Shown: positions 36,482 to 45,204 of the stretch, one piece after another
Layout: every line of letters starts with the position of its first letter
How positions within the stretch are numbered: the stretch's first letter is position 1
Program-made: the position numbers and the translations under genes
Notes under the pieces: model-generated
Told to the model about the DNA's origin: nothing
What the model saw: only the letters and a program-made list of their open reading frames with translations
The model's database searches: none
Assembly (NCBI RefSeq): GCF_001636055.1
Contig: NZ_CP011789.1
Location: 3,162,001 to 3,226,000 of the forward strand
DNA from: Pseudomonas putida
Lineage (GTDB): Bacteria; Pseudomonadota; Gammaproteobacteria; Pseudomonadales; Pseudomonadaceae
Length of the DNA: 64,000 bases
Direction: 5' to 3'

Positions 36482-37450
36482 TCAATGGGACGAAACATAC
36501 ACCGGTGAGCCAGTGGGGGCGGGCAGTGCATAGGTTGCCTTCATCCAGTCGATCTCGGCCTGGGGCGTACGGCCGAAGAAGCGCTTGAACTCGCGGCTGA
36601 ACTGCGAGGGGCTCTCGTAGCCGACGCTGAAGGCGGCTGCCGATGCGCTCAAGGCATCGTGCAACATCAGCAGACGTGCCTGGTGCAGGCGGGCCGACTT
36701 CAGGTACTGCATGGGCGAAGTGTTGGTCACGCTACGAAAGTGCCGATGGAAACTGGGCACGCTCATGCTGGCCTCGCGGGCCAACGACTCTACGTCCAGA
36801 TGCTCCCGGTAGCGGCTGTGAATGGTGCGCAGGGCGCGGGTCACCTTGGCGAAATGGCCGTGCCTACCCAACGCCGCCCGCAGCGAGCCGCCCTGTGCGC
36901 CAGAGAGGATGCGGTAGTAGATTTCACGCACCAGCGCCGGGCCGAGGATCTGTGCGTCGCTGGGGACGGTCATGGCTTCAAGAAAGCGCAGAGTCGTGGC
37001 CTGCAGGGCATCGTCCATGGGAGAGGCGTACATGCCCTGCGGCGGTTCGCTGCTGCTGCCCAGCAGTTCATCCACTTGCAGGGTCAGCTCGCTGGCCAGC
37101 TGCAGGTCCAGGCGTATGTAGATGGCCAGCATCGGCTCGCGTTCGCTGGCATCGGTTTCCATGGTGAAGGGCACGGGAACAGACACCACCAGGTAGTGCC
37201 GAGCGTCGTACACATATACCTGGTCACCCAGGTAGCCGCGCTTGCAGCCTTGGCAGAGGATGACGATGCCGGGCTCGTAGAGCACCGGCACATGGCTCAG
37301 CGGCCGGTTCGAGCGCAGGAAGCGCACGTCTTGCAGCGCGCTGAGGTTATAGCCTTCCACCGGCGCGAGCTGCGTGAGCAACTGCACCATGCGCGCGCTG
37401 CGGGTGTCGGTCCGTGTCACTGCCCGGTCCTCTGCCTGGCGCTCAACCAT
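36482..37450 (-). CDS. AraC-family regulator with N-terminal AraC_N domain
   Basis: 322 residues. The N-terminal AraC_N (YqhC-like) domain (~15-185) carries VPVLYEPGIVILCQGCKRGYLG; two helix-turn-helix motifs lie in the C-terminal part (~210-305), ending in GYESPSQFSREFKRFFGRTP. Its ATG overlaps the stop of the SDR gene upstream by 8 bases (ATGGTTGA), so they form one operon. Family members often control neighbouring reductases; the target is inferred. Confidence 0.88.
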   Translation of the reverse strand: MVERQAEDRAVTRTDTRSARMVQLLTQLAPVEGYNLSALQDVRFLRSNRPLSHVPVLYEPGIVILCQGCKRGYLGDQVYVYDARHYLVVSVPVPFTMETDASEREPMLAIYIRLDLQLASELTLQVDELLGSSSEPPQGMYASPMDDALQATTLRFLEAMTVPSDAQILGPALVREIYYRILSGAQGGSLRAALGRHGHFAKVTRALRTIHSRYREHLDVESLAREASMSVPSFHRHFRSVTNTSPMQYLKSARLHQARLLMLHDALSASAAAFSVGYESPSQFSREFKRFFGRTPQAEIDWMKATYALPAPTGSPVYVSSH

Positions 37451-38276
37451 CGGTCGAGCAGGTCAGGTCTTGCCATTGATCGATCTCCTTGCTCATGCGC
37501 TGCAGCTTGTCGCGCACCAGGCCCAGTGCGTCGCTGCCCAGCAACAGGTGGTCGGGCGGGCTGGGGCTGGCGATGACCTGCAGGATCGCCTGGGCGGCCT
37601 TGCGCGGATCGCCCAACTGCTTGCCGCTCTTGTCCTGGCGCGCCTTGCGAATCGGGTCGAAGCTCTGGTCATAGTCGGCGATGCTGCGCGGCGAACGCTG
37701 CATGGAGCGACCGGCCCAGTCGGTACGGAACGAGCCCGGCGCCACTGCGGTAACGGCGATGCCAAACGGGCGAAGTTCCTGGCTCAGGGTATCGGAAATG
37801 CCTTCCAGAGCGAACTTGCTGGAGCAATAGTAGGCGATGCCCGGCATCGTGATGGTGCCGCCCATGGAGGTGATGTTGATGATGTGCCCGGCCCGGCGCT
37901 CGCGAAAATACGGCACGAAGGCCTTGGTGATGGCCACGGCGCCAAACACGTTGACCTCGAACTGGCGGCGCATCTCCTCCAGTGGCGATTCCTCGAAGAT
38001 GCCTTCGTGGTCGTAGCCTGCGTTGTTCACCAACACATCGATGGGGCCGTGAAGCGCCTGCACCTGTGCAACCACCGCGTCTATGCGGGCGAAGTCGGTG
38101 ACATCGAGGATCACCGCGTGGGCGCGTTCGCTGTCCAGGGTCTGAAATGCCGTCAGCGCGCTGTCGCTGCGCACAGTGCCGATGACGCGATGGCCGGCAG
38201 CGAGCGCCGCCTGGGCCAAGGCACTGCCAAAACCACTGCTGACGCCGGTAATAAAGAGAGTCTTGCTGTCACTCAT
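37443..38276 (-). CDS. Short-chain dehydrogenase/reductase
   Basis: 277 residues. Classical SDR: nucleotide-binding TGVSSGFGSAL (residues ~9-19), NNAG in VLVNNAGYDHEG, catalytic Ser in NITSMGG and Tyr-x3-Lys in AYYCSSKFALEG. The start MSDSKTLFITG at 38276 is chosen. It is translationally coupled to the downstream AraC regulator. The substrate is unknown. Confidence 0.9.
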   Translation of the reverse strand: MSDSKTLFITGVSSGFGSALAQAALAAGHRVIGTVRSDSALTAFQTLDSERAHAVILDVTDFARIDAVVAQVQALHGPIDVLVNNAGYDHEGIFEESPLEEMRRQFEVNVFGAVAITKAFVPYFRERRAGHIINITSMGGTITMPGIAYYCSSKFALEGISDTLSQELRPFGIAVTAVAPGSFRTDWAGRSMQRSPRSIADYDQSFDPIRKARQDKSGKQLGDPRKAAQAILQVIASPSPPDHLLLGSDALGLVRDKLQRMSKEIDQWQDLTCSTDG

Positions 38277-38407
38277 GATCGCGATCCTGTGTGTGGAGTA
38301 CGCGAGCATGCTAGGTGGATTGGCTGATCGTCCCTATGCCGGGGGCTCTTGAAACCTTGCCCATTTCTATCAGAAGCGAGCGTGGTCATCCCGTGAGGGA
38401 TGCTGCA

Positions 38408-38438
38408 GGCAAAGAAAAGCCCGCTGGGGAGGGCGGGC
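38408..38438 (-). terminator. Terminator after the MetQ/sulfur operon
   Basis: On the minus strand GCCCGC (38438-38433) pairs with GCGGGC (38424-38419), followed by TTTTCTTT (complement of 38411-38418). It lies about 90 bases downstream of the metQ stop. Confidence 0.75.
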
Positions 38439-38529
38439 GAAGTATTTCACGGATGTGGCTTTACCTTGCCAAGCCCCAGGTGAAAATCTCGTGAAGATAA
38501 TGTCGAAAAGAGCTTCAGGTCATGAACAC

Positions 38530-39300
38530 TCAGAAACCGGGGGCGATCTGCCCTTTGTAGCGGGTCAGGATGAATTGACGCACTTCAGGGGAGTTCAGCG
38601 CCTTGGCCAGTTTCTGGATGCCGGGATCCTGCAGATTGTCCGGACGCGCCACGAGGTATTCCACGTACAGATCCTTGCCTTTTTCGACGATCAGCGCGCT
38701 GCTGGTATCGATACCTGCCTCCAGCGCGTAGTTGGCGAACACGAATGCCAGGTCCACCTGTTTCACCGAGCGCGCCAGCATTGCCCCTTCCAGCTCACGG
38801 ATCTTCAACTTGTGCGGGTTGGCGACGATGTCGCGCTGGGTCGACTGTGGGTTGCTGGGGGCCTTGAGTTCAATCAGCCCGGCCTCGGCCAGCAGTACCA
38901 GGGCACGACCGGTGTTCACCGGGTCATTGGGAATGGCCACGCTGGCACCGTCCGGCAGCTCCGCGAGGCTCTTGTACTTGGCCGAATAAGCACCGAACGG
39001 CTCGATGTGCACACCGACCACCGGGACCAGGTCGGTGTGTCGAGTCTTGTTGAAGTCGGCGAGGAAGGGACGGTACTGGTAGTAGTTGGCGTCCAGGTTC
39101 TTCTGCGCAAGCTGCAGGTTGGGCTGGATGAAGTCATTGAACACCTTGATGTCCAGGTCGACACCTTCCTTGGCCAGTACCGGTTTTACGAACTCGAGGA
39201 TCTCGGCGTGGGGAACGGGGGTGGCACCGACGACCAGGTGCTCGTTGGCCTGCACGTTGAGGGCGATGACCGCAGCCAGGGTGGCGAGGATTTTTTTCAT
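38530..39300 (-). CDS. metQ: MetQ/NlpA-family substrate-binding protein
   Basis: 256 residues. Sec-type signal peptide MKKILATLAAVIALNVQA without lipobox cysteine, so a free periplasmic protein. The NLPA family pattern follows: VVGATPVPHAEILEFVKPVLAKEGVDLDIKVF split over residues ~23-53, and ANYYQYRPFL. It should bind methionine or another small sulfur compound. Last gene of the SfnB-monooxygenase-MetI-MetQ operon, followed by a terminator. No MetN ATPase gene is in the cluster. Confidence 0.88.
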   Translation of the reverse strand: MKKILATLAAVIALNVQANEHLVVGATPVPHAEILEFVKPVLAKEGVDLDIKVFNDFIQPNLQLAQKNLDANYYQYRPFLADFNKTRHTDLVPVVGVHIEPFGAYSAKYKSLAELPDGASVAIPNDPVNTGRALVLLAEAGLIELKAPSNPQSTQRDIVANPHKLKIRELEGAMLARSVKQVDLAFVFANYALEAGIDTSSALIVEKGKDLYVEYLVARPDNLQDPGIQKLAKALNSPEVRQFILTRYKGQIAPGF

Positions 39301-39326
39301 GGGAATGCTCCGAAAAAGGTCGGGAA

Positions 39327-39992
39327 TCAGCGTCGGGTGAAATGTCTGACGAGGCGATCGCCACTCATCTGCAACGCCTGCACCAGCAGGATCAACAGCA
39401 GTACGGTGACGACCATCACATCGGTCTGGAAGCGTTGGTAACCAAAACGGATGGCCAGGTCGCCCAGGCCGCCGCCACCGATCACACCGGCCATTGCCGT
39501 GTAGTCGACCAGCACGATGGCGGTGACGGTGACGGCAGCGATCAGCCCGGTACGGGCTTCGGGCAGCAAGGTGTGGCGGATGATCTGCCAGGTGCTGCCA
39601 CCCATGGCCTGGGTGGCCTCGACCACGCCACGGTCGACTTCGCGCAGGGCGGTCTCCACCAGGCGCGCGAAGAACGGCGTACAGCCCACCACCAGTGGTG
39701 GAATGGTGCCGCGCACACCGAGTGAGGTGCCGACAACCAAGGTGGTCAGGGGTATCAGCACGATCAGCAGAATGATGAATGGCAACGAGCGCAGCACGTT
39801 GACCACGGCCGACATGGCCCGATAGGCCGGCGCATTGGCCAGCAGCTGGCGTTGTCCGGTGAGAAACAGCAGCACCCCCAACGGCAGCCCCAGCGCTACG
39901 GTGAAGCCCAGCGCGGCGCCGAGCATGCTCAGGGTCTCGAGGCAGGCGAGGCCGATTTCACTCCAGTCCAGGTTGGCCAACAGTGCATTCAT
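39327..39992 (-). CDS. metI: MetI-type ABC permease
   Basis: 221 residues with five membrane helices. The EAA loop ALREVDRGVVEATQAMGGSTWQIIRHTLLPEAR is typical of methionine permeases. Its ATG overlaps the monooxygenase stop (ATGA), and metQ follows after 26 bases. It needs an ATPase encoded elsewhere. Confidence 0.9.
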   Translation of the reverse strand: MNALLANLDWSEIGLACLETLSMLGAALGFTVALGLPLGVLLFLTGQRQLLANAPAYRAMSAVVNVLRSLPFIILLIVLIPLTTLVVGTSLGVRGTIPPLVVGCTPFFARLVETALREVDRGVVEATQAMGGSTWQIIRHTLLPEARTGLIAAVTVTAIVLVDYTAMAGVIGGGGLGDLAIRFGYQRFQTDVMVVTVLLLILLVQALQMSGDRLVRHFTRR

Positions 39993-41362
39993 CGCCCACG
40001 CTCCTGGCGCAACGCAGCCACCGGATGGGGCGCACGCAGGCGATCACCTTGGCCGAACAGCTTGTTGCGCAGGCTGCCTTCGGCGTACTCGCGCTTGAAC
40101 AGGCCGCGAGCCTGCAGTTCCGGAACCAACAGATCGACCACGGCAACGAAGGTTTCCGGCACGACCACGCTGGACAGGTTGAAGCCGTCCACGTCGGTCT
40201 CTTCGACCCAGGCCTGCAACTGATCGGCGACGGTCGAGGGCGATCCGACCAGCAGCGGGCCGTCGCCACCCAGGCAGCAGTATTCGGCGATCTCGGCAAC
40301 GGTCCAGGTCCGCGTCGGGTCGGCGCGGGTGAAGCCCTCGACCACCGACTGGATGGCTTCGCTGGGCACCTCGCGAAGAATCTGGTCGGGGCTGTAGGCA
40401 GCGAAATCGATGCCGGTCCAGCCCGACATCAGCGAGAGCGAGCCGCTGGCACTGGCGTACTCGCGGTACTCGCGCAGACGGGCCTGCGCGGCCTCGTCGG
40501 TTTCAGCGACGATCACCGTGAGCTGTTCGAGGATCAGGATGTCGGAGCCCTTGCGCCCGGCGGCGACCGCGGCGGCACGTAGATCGCTCACCTGCTTCTT
40601 CAGCACGGTCTTGCTCGGTGCGGCAACGAACACGCATTCGGCGTTGGCTGCGGCAAAGGCCCGTCCTCGGCTGGATGCCCCTGCCTGGTAGAGCACCGGC
40701 GTGCGCTGTGGCGACGGGGCGCTGAGGTGGAAACCCGGGACCTTGAAGTAGGTGCCGTCATGCTCGATGCCGTGGACTCTGCTCGGGTCGGTGTAGACAC
40801 CGCTGGTACGATCGGCGCGCACGGCATCCTCTTCCCAGCTGGTTTCCCAAAGCTTGTAGCAGACCTGCAGGTATTCCTCGGCCAGCGCGTAGCGCTGGTC
40901 ATGGCTCAGTTGTTCGGGCTGGCCAAGGTTGCGTGCCCCGCTGGACAGGTAGGAGGTCACGATATTCCAGCCGGCACGGCCCTGGGTCAGGTGATCGAGG
41001 GTGCTCATGCGCCGGGCGAAGGGAAAGGGATGCTCGAACGACACCGAGGCGGTGACGCCAAACCCCAGGTGGCGGGTTGCTGCGGCCATCGCCGGTACCA
41101 ATTGCAGCGGGTCGTTCAACGGTACCTGGGCGCCGCTGCGCAGCGCTTCGTCGGCATTGCCGCCGTAGACGTCATAGACACCCAGCACATCGGCGAGGAA
41201 CAGGCCGTCGATAAAGCCGCGCTCGAGGGTCTGGGCCAGTTCGATCCAGTAGTGGATATCGGTGTAACGCGTCGCCTGGTCGCGCGGATGGCGCCACAGC
41301 CCAGGCGACAGATGCCCGACCGTGTTCATGGCGAAGGCATTGAGACGGATCTGCTTGGTCAT
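39989..41362 (-). CDS. FMN-dependent monooxygenase, NtaA/SnaA/DszA family
   Basis: 457 residues, luciferase-like TIM barrel. It uses reduced FMN from a separate reductase to oxidise (typically desulfurise) organosulfur substrates. Signatures are GVTASVSFEHPFPFARRMSTLDHLTQGRAGWNIVTS (segments of residues ~100-138) and PVLYQAGASSRGRAFAA. The gene lies between an SfnB-like dehydrogenase and MetI/MetQ, pointing to sulfur scavenging from sulfones or thioether derivatives. Coupled to metI by overlap. Confidence 0.88.
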   Translation of the reverse strand: MTKQIRLNAFAMNTVGHLSPGLWRHPRDQATRYTDIHYWIELAQTLERGFIDGLFLADVLGVYDVYGGNADEALRSGAQVPLNDPLQLVPAMAAATRHLGFGVTASVSFEHPFPFARRMSTLDHLTQGRAGWNIVTSYLSSGARNLGQPEQLSHDQRYALAEEYLQVCYKLWETSWEEDAVRADRTSGVYTDPSRVHGIEHDGTYFKVPGFHLSAPSPQRTPVLYQAGASSRGRAFAAANAECVFVAAPSKTVLKKQVSDLRAAAVAAGRKGSDILILEQLTVIVAETDEAAQARLREYREYASASGSLSLMSGWTGIDFAAYSPDQILREVPSEAIQSVVEGFTRADPTRTWTVAEIAEYCCLGGDGPLLVGSPSTVADQLQAWVEETDVDGFNLSSVVVPETFVAVVDLLVPELQARGLFKREYAEGSLRNKLFGQGDRLRAPHPVAALRQERGR

Positions 41363-41371
41363 GGTGCGGCC

Positions 41372-42595
41372 TCAGTTCCAGTCGTGGCGCGTGGGACGGA
41401 TACCGTTCAGGGCCCAGTTGCCGACCAAGTGGTACTTCCAGCGCACGGGATCGTGCAGGGTATGCACCCGGGCATTGCGCCAGTGCCGGTCAAAGTTGTG
41501 CTGCAGCAACGAGGAGCGGGTCCCGCCCAGTTCGAACAGGCGATTGCTGGCCTCGATCGACACCTCCGTGGTCAGCACCTTGGCCTTGGCCACCGCCACC
41601 GAGGCAGCGGCGACGTTGTCTTCGTTCGGCGCAGGCTTGGCGGCATCCAGCACCTTGCCGGCGCGTTCGAGCAGGGCCTCGGCGGCCTCCTGGCGGATCT
41701 CCAGGGAGCCGATCTGAATGATGGTGAGCGGATCCTCGCTGGCCTTTTCAACACCGGCATCGATCCACGGACGGGCATGGTCGCGTACGAAGGCAATGGT
41801 GTCGTCCAGCGCCGCGCGGCCGATACCGGCGTCAATCGCCGCAGTGGTCAGTTGGGCGAAGGGCCCGGCGAGGGTAGGGTGCTCGTAGGAGCGGTAGCTG
41901 GGGAACAGGTTGAATGCGGGCACGCGCAATCCGTCCAGCAGCACGGTGCCGCTGGAGGTGGTGCGCTGGCCCATGCTGTTCCAGTCGTCGACGACCACCA
42001 GCCCAGGAGTGCCACGTGGCACAAAGGCCAATTGCGCCCGGTCCAGTTCGTCCAGGGCCAGGACGCCGATCCAGTGGGCATAGAGCGAGCCGGTGCAGTA
42101 GCCCTTGCGGCCGTCGATGCGGTAGCCGTCGGCTTCGGCAACCAGGCGGGTCCGGATGTCCTGGACGGTCTTGCCACCGGTTTCCGACAGTGCATTGGCA
42201 AAACGATGGCCTTTGAGCACCAAGTCGAAGAAGAAGCGCCGCTGCTCTTCGGTGCCTTGCAGGCGGATGTCTTCTAGCAGGCAGTAGTGGTTTTGTGGAA
42301 TCTGGCCAAGCGAAGGGTCGGCGGCCGAGACGATGGCGATCACCTGCGCCAGGGTGGCGAAGGACACTTCGGCACCTCCGTAGGCACGTGGCACGGTGAT
42401 GCCCCACAGACCGCTGTTGGAATAGGCATCGACCACATCGGCAGGGACTTCTCGGCGTCGGTCACGCTCGGCAGCGCCTTCGCGCAGCAGCACGGCGATC
42501 TGGTGGGCAACGGCGATGGCTTCGGCATCGTCGCGGATGACATGGGCATCCGGCTGGCGGATGTCGTAGGAGGCTGAGACGGCAGGCGTGGACAT
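41372..42595 (-). CDS. SfnB/DszC-like acyl-CoA-dehydrogenase-family flavoprotein
   Basis: 407 residues. Acyl-CoA dehydrogenase fold with the sulfur-acquisition branch pattern (VPRAYGGAEVSFATLAQVIAIVSAADPSLGQIPQNHY in residues ~67-103, SETGGKTVQDIRTRL, and C-terminal FELGGTRSSLLQHNFDRHWRNAR). Likely a flavin monooxygenase acting on a sulfur compound ahead of the NtaA-like enzyme. First gene of the operon, with AGGAA before the ATG at 42595 and a sigma-54 promoter 40-55 bases upstream. Confidence 0.87.
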   Translation of the reverse strand: MSTPAVSASYDIRQPDAHVIRDDAEAIAVAHQIAVLLREGAAERDRRREVPADVVDAYSNSGLWGITVPRAYGGAEVSFATLAQVIAIVSAADPSLGQIPQNHYCLLEDIRLQGTEEQRRFFFDLVLKGHRFANALSETGGKTVQDIRTRLVAEADGYRIDGRKGYCTGSLYAHWIGVLALDELDRAQLAFVPRGTPGLVVVDDWNSMGQRTTSSGTVLLDGLRVPAFNLFPSYRSYEHPTLAGPFAQLTTAAIDAGIGRAALDDTIAFVRDHARPWIDAGVEKASEDPLTIIQIGSLEIRQEAAEALLERAGKVLDAAKPAPNEDNVAAASVAVAKAKVLTTEVSIEASNRLFELGGTRSSLLQHNFDRHWRNARVHTLHDPVRWKYHLVGNWALNGIRPTRHDWN

Positions 42596-42634
42596 GGGTT
42601 CCTCGGGAAACTGTGCGTGTACACAGCTCACCGG

Positions 42635-42650
42635 AGCAGAAACCGTGCCA
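42635..42650 (-). promoter_or_regulatory. Sigma-54 (RpoN) promoter of the sulfur operon
   Basis: The minus strand reads TGGCACGGTTTCTGCT, matching the -24/-12 consensus TGGCACG-N4-TTGCA/T with one difference in the -12 box and the required GG-N10-GC spacing. The expected transcription start is about 30 bases before the SfnB-like ATG. In P. putida, sulfur-scavenging genes are driven by RpoN and the activator SfnR. Confidence 0.8.
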
Positions 42651-42719
42651 GTGGATTTATTTCAATAAAATCAGTGGCTTGACTTTGTTTTTTACAGAAG
42701 GTGTCGCCCTTTGGGCAAT

Positions 42720-42754
42720 CAACTGTTGGCCAGGTGTTGCTGGTCAGACAGTTG
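42720..42754. promoter_or_regulatory. Candidate upstream activator site for the sigma-54 promoter
   Basis: CAACTGT (42720-42726) and ACAGTTG (42748-42754) form inverted arms, with further partial symmetry (GCCAG/CTGGTC) inside. It is 70-104 bases upstream of the -24 box, the usual place for an enhancer-binding protein such as SfnR. Binding is inferred from symmetry and position. Confidence 0.5.
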
Positions 42755-42909
42755 CCAGGGAAACATATCGCCGTGCATGCCGACCCGCGCTGCAGCTTCG
42801 CTTGCCTACAACATTCATCCCATCTGGCCTGTGTAAGGGTTATGTAAAAAACCGTTTAAGAATTGTGAACAACTGTATTCTGAAACGACCTACACCATTG
42901 GCCAGACCC

Positions 42910-43716
42910 ATGAACCAACTTCCGTCGCAGTCAGAGGCTGCACGCGGGGCGTTCTCCAGCTTTGAGGCGTGTCGCAATACCCAGAAAGGCCCTGTGGTGA
43001 TCCTGGCGTCAGGTGCGTCAGCGAAAGATTTTCCGCTCGAAGATTTTGCCAGCGTCCCGATCATCGCCATGAATGGCTCCATTTCGATGCTGGTGGGCAC
43101 GGATGTGCGTCCGTTCTTCTACATTTGCACCGACAAGGATTTCTGCAACCAGCAACCCGAGCTTTTTGCCACGGCATTGCACAGCAGTCCGCGGCTGGCG
43201 CTGTGGCCGGAGCAGTTCGATCTGTTCGACCTGCCTGAGGACACCGAGCGCTACCCGCTGCTCAAGGCCCTGGACCCGACGTTCAGCGAATGGCTGGGGC
43301 GCGGCGATGGACGCTATGCGCGAAACCGCACGCTGTGGAGCAAGCGGGCGCGTTCGATCGGTTTCAGCAGGAACCTGTCGTACGGGTTCTTCGATGCCCG
43401 GACCGTGGCTTTTGTGGCCCTGCAACTGGCCTACCACCTGGGCTTCGATGACGTGCTACTGGTCGGCGTGGATCTGAACCAGTCGGCAGGGCGCTTTTAT
43501 GAGACCAACGGCGGCAAGCGCTCGCCCTGCGGTCTCGACCAGCATTGGGAAAGCCGTATCCTCCCGTCACTGACCCTGATGGCGCATCAAGTGGTGGGTG
43601 AGCGTTTCCGCGTTCATAACCTCTCGACCCGCTCACGCATCCCCCCGGCATTGATCCCCAGGATCGACCTGCAGCAGGCCCGCACCCTCGCGGCGCGTGC
43701 GACGGCCGCGGCGTGA
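42910..43716 (+). CDS. Putative LPS/glycan-related protein (unassigned)
   Basis: 268 residues, no signal peptide or membrane helix. The N-terminal half has a Rossmann-like pattern, GPVVILASGASAKDFPLEDFASVPIIAMNGSI (within residues ~26-57) followed by FFYICTDKDF, which resembles sialyltransferase-like or MptE-like DUF115 proteins and the LPS-core proteins of Pseudomonas. A second conserved-looking segment is LAYHLGFDDVLLVGVDLN, then HWESRILPSL. The activity is not established. Stand-alone gene with an A/T-rich upstream region. Confidence 0.6.
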   Translation: MNQLPSQSEAARGAFSSFEACRNTQKGPVVILASGASAKDFPLEDFASVPIIAMNGSISMLVGTDVRPFFYICTDKDFCNQQPELFATALHSSPRLALWPEQFDLFDLPEDTERYPLLKALDPTFSEWLGRGDGRYARNRTLWSKRARSIGFSRNLSYGFFDARTVAFVALQLAYHLGFDDVLLVGVDLNQSAGRFYETNGGKRSPCGLDQHWESRILPSLTLMAHQVVGERFRVHNLSTRSRIPPALIPRIDLQQARTLAARATAAA

Positions 43717-43800
43717 GCATTGCACGTCAAGAAAGCGGATGCAGCGCTAGCACGCGATCGGTAGAGTGCCGGGGTCGTCAGCCAGCATCAGGATCTGCCC

Positions 43801-44298
43801 ATGTCGAGCGCTTTCACCCTCATGTCATCGCCAGTCGGCACCCTGACACTGGTCGCCCGTGGCGAGTGCCTGGCCGCCGTGCTATGGGAAGAGGAGCGTG
43901 CCAATCGGGTGCGCCTTGGCGAACTGCACCGTGATGACCAGGTGCCCGTACTGCGGGAAGCTGCCCGTCAGTTAGGCGAGTATTTCGCCGGCCAGCGCCA
44001 GCGCTTCGAGCTGCCGCTGGACTTCGATGGCACGGAATTCCAGCGCCAGGTCTGGGAGGCGCTGCTGACCATTCCTTTCGGCCAGACTCGCAGCTACAGC
44101 GATATCGCCCGACAGATCGGCAACCCCACGGCAGTGCGTGCGGTAGGGGCAGCCAATGGGCGCAACCCGATCTCGATCATCGCACCCTGCCATCGGGTGA
44201 TCGGTGCCTCGGGCAGCCTGACAGGCTTTGCTGGCGGCTTGCCGGCAAAGCAGTATCTGCTGGCGCTCGAGGGCAGGCAGAGCCTGTCGCTGTTCTGA
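43801..44298 (+). CDS. ogt: Methylated-DNA--protein-cysteine methyltransferase
   Basis: 165 residues. Suicide repair enzyme taking methyl groups from O6-methylguanine. The acceptor cysteine lies in IIAPCHRVIG, followed by GSLTGFAGGL; the helix-turn-helix FGQTRSYSDIARQIGNPTAVRAVGAANGRNP positions DNA. It lacks an Ada domain, so Ogt-type. Together with alkB this window carries two direct alkylation-repair genes, not adjacent. Confidence 0.93.
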   Translation: MSSAFTLMSSPVGTLTLVARGECLAAVLWEEERANRVRLGELHRDDQVPVLREAARQLGEYFAGQRQRFELPLDFDGTEFQRQVWEALLTIPFGQTRSYSDIARQIGNPTAVRAVGAANGRNPISIIAPCHRVIGASGSLTGFAGGLPAKQYLLALEGRQSLSLF

Positions 44299-44302
44299 GC
44301 GC

Positions 44303-44545
44303 TCAGCTCAACCACCACGCCAACGCGCACAGCACCAGCGCGAGTACCGAGCCTGCGAACAGGCTGTAGTGCCGCTGCGCCCGTCGGGCATGGCGTTCGA
44401 CCTCACGCAGGTATTGGCCGGGTGTCGGTGCATCCGGGCGATGGCGCAACCCTTCGGCGATGTCTGCCAGCCTGCCGCGAATCAGCAAGCCAACCAGGTA
44501 GTAGCAGGAGGCATAGCTGGCGAATGCCAGCAGCAGGTACTTCAC
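44303..44545 (-). CDS. Small membrane protein of unknown function
   Basis: 80 residues with hydrophobic segments at each end (~1-22 and ~61-79) and a charged middle (RLADIAEGLRHRP, EVERHARRAQRHY), a helical-hairpin layout. I do not recognise the family. Convergent with ogt, with a 4-base gap between stops. The ATG at 44545 is followed by a clear hydrophobic start. Confidence 0.65.
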   Translation of the reverse strand: MKYLLLAFASYASCYYLVGLLIRGRLADIAEGLRHRPDAPTPGQYLREVERHARRAQRHYSLFAGSVLALVLCALAWWLS

Positions 44546-44613
44546 GGGGATCCTTCCTTGGGTGATACAAAGGGAGAGGATACCCTCAGCCGCTCGCCGT
44601 TAACCAGCAAAAC

Positions 44614-45126
44614 TCAGGACGCCGGCCGTGCAGCGAAACGCTGGCGGAACCAGTCATCGAGCATGGCCTTCTCGGCATACAGGCGATCGCTGCTGCCCAC
44701 GCGGCCCGGGCGGCTCAGGTACATCTTGTCGCTGACGCGTTCCTCGGCCTTGCGCTCGGGCTGGCCGGGTTGAACGAGGGTGTAGCTCAGGTCGATGGTC
44801 GGCCAGGTGATTTCGCGCATGAAACGTACGTTGTAGGCCTGACTATTCCAGGGTTCGTAGCGGCCGGCCAGATCGATGTCGCGGATGTCGATGTGTACTC
44901 GCTGACCAGGCTGAAGGTAGCGCTGGCCAAGTTTTTCCAGGTGCCGGGTGAGTGCCTTCATCACTTCTGGGTCGGCGCCGCGCTCATAGCCGGGGCTGTT
45001 CAGGCTGGCATCGCGGAATTTTTCCGGGTGATCGAAGCTGACCTGGACCTGCGCGGGCGGGATGCCTTGTGCCATGCTGTCGTATGCCAGCACCATCAGT
45101 GCAGCGCAGGCGAGGGTAGAGCGCAT
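44614..45126 (-). CDS. DUF3016-family secreted protein
   Basis: 170 residues with a signal peptide (cleavage near residue 19, MVLAYDSMA-Q). The mature part, VQVSFDHPEKFRDASLNSPGYERG at the start, then VHIDIRDIDLAGRYEPW, fits DUF3016, a periplasmic family of unknown role. Divergent from the phosphatase gene with a 78-base gap. Confidence 0.75.
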   Translation of the reverse strand: MRSTLACAALMVLAYDSMAQGIPPAQVQVSFDHPEKFRDASLNSPGYERGADPEVMKALTRHLEKLGQRYLQPGQRVHIDIRDIDLAGRYEPWNSQAYNVRFMREITWPTIDLSYTLVQPGQPERKAEERVSDKMYLSRPGRVGSSDRLYAEKAMLDDWFRQRFAARPAS

Positions 45127-45204
45127 GATGCATCTCCGCGTTAGGATCGTCGTTGTCGCGCCATTCTACGCCTGGTGCCGGCGACACAGCAGAGGAATGA
45201 TGTA

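Larger units (their letters stand above)
42596..42909. other. Divergent control region (sulfur operon / LPS-like gene)
   Basis: 314 bases. The left part holds the sigma-54 promoter and upstream dyad of the sulfur operon. The right part is A/T-rich (42836-42890) and should hold the promoter of the plus-strand gene at 42910. No gene seen. Confidence 0.6.
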
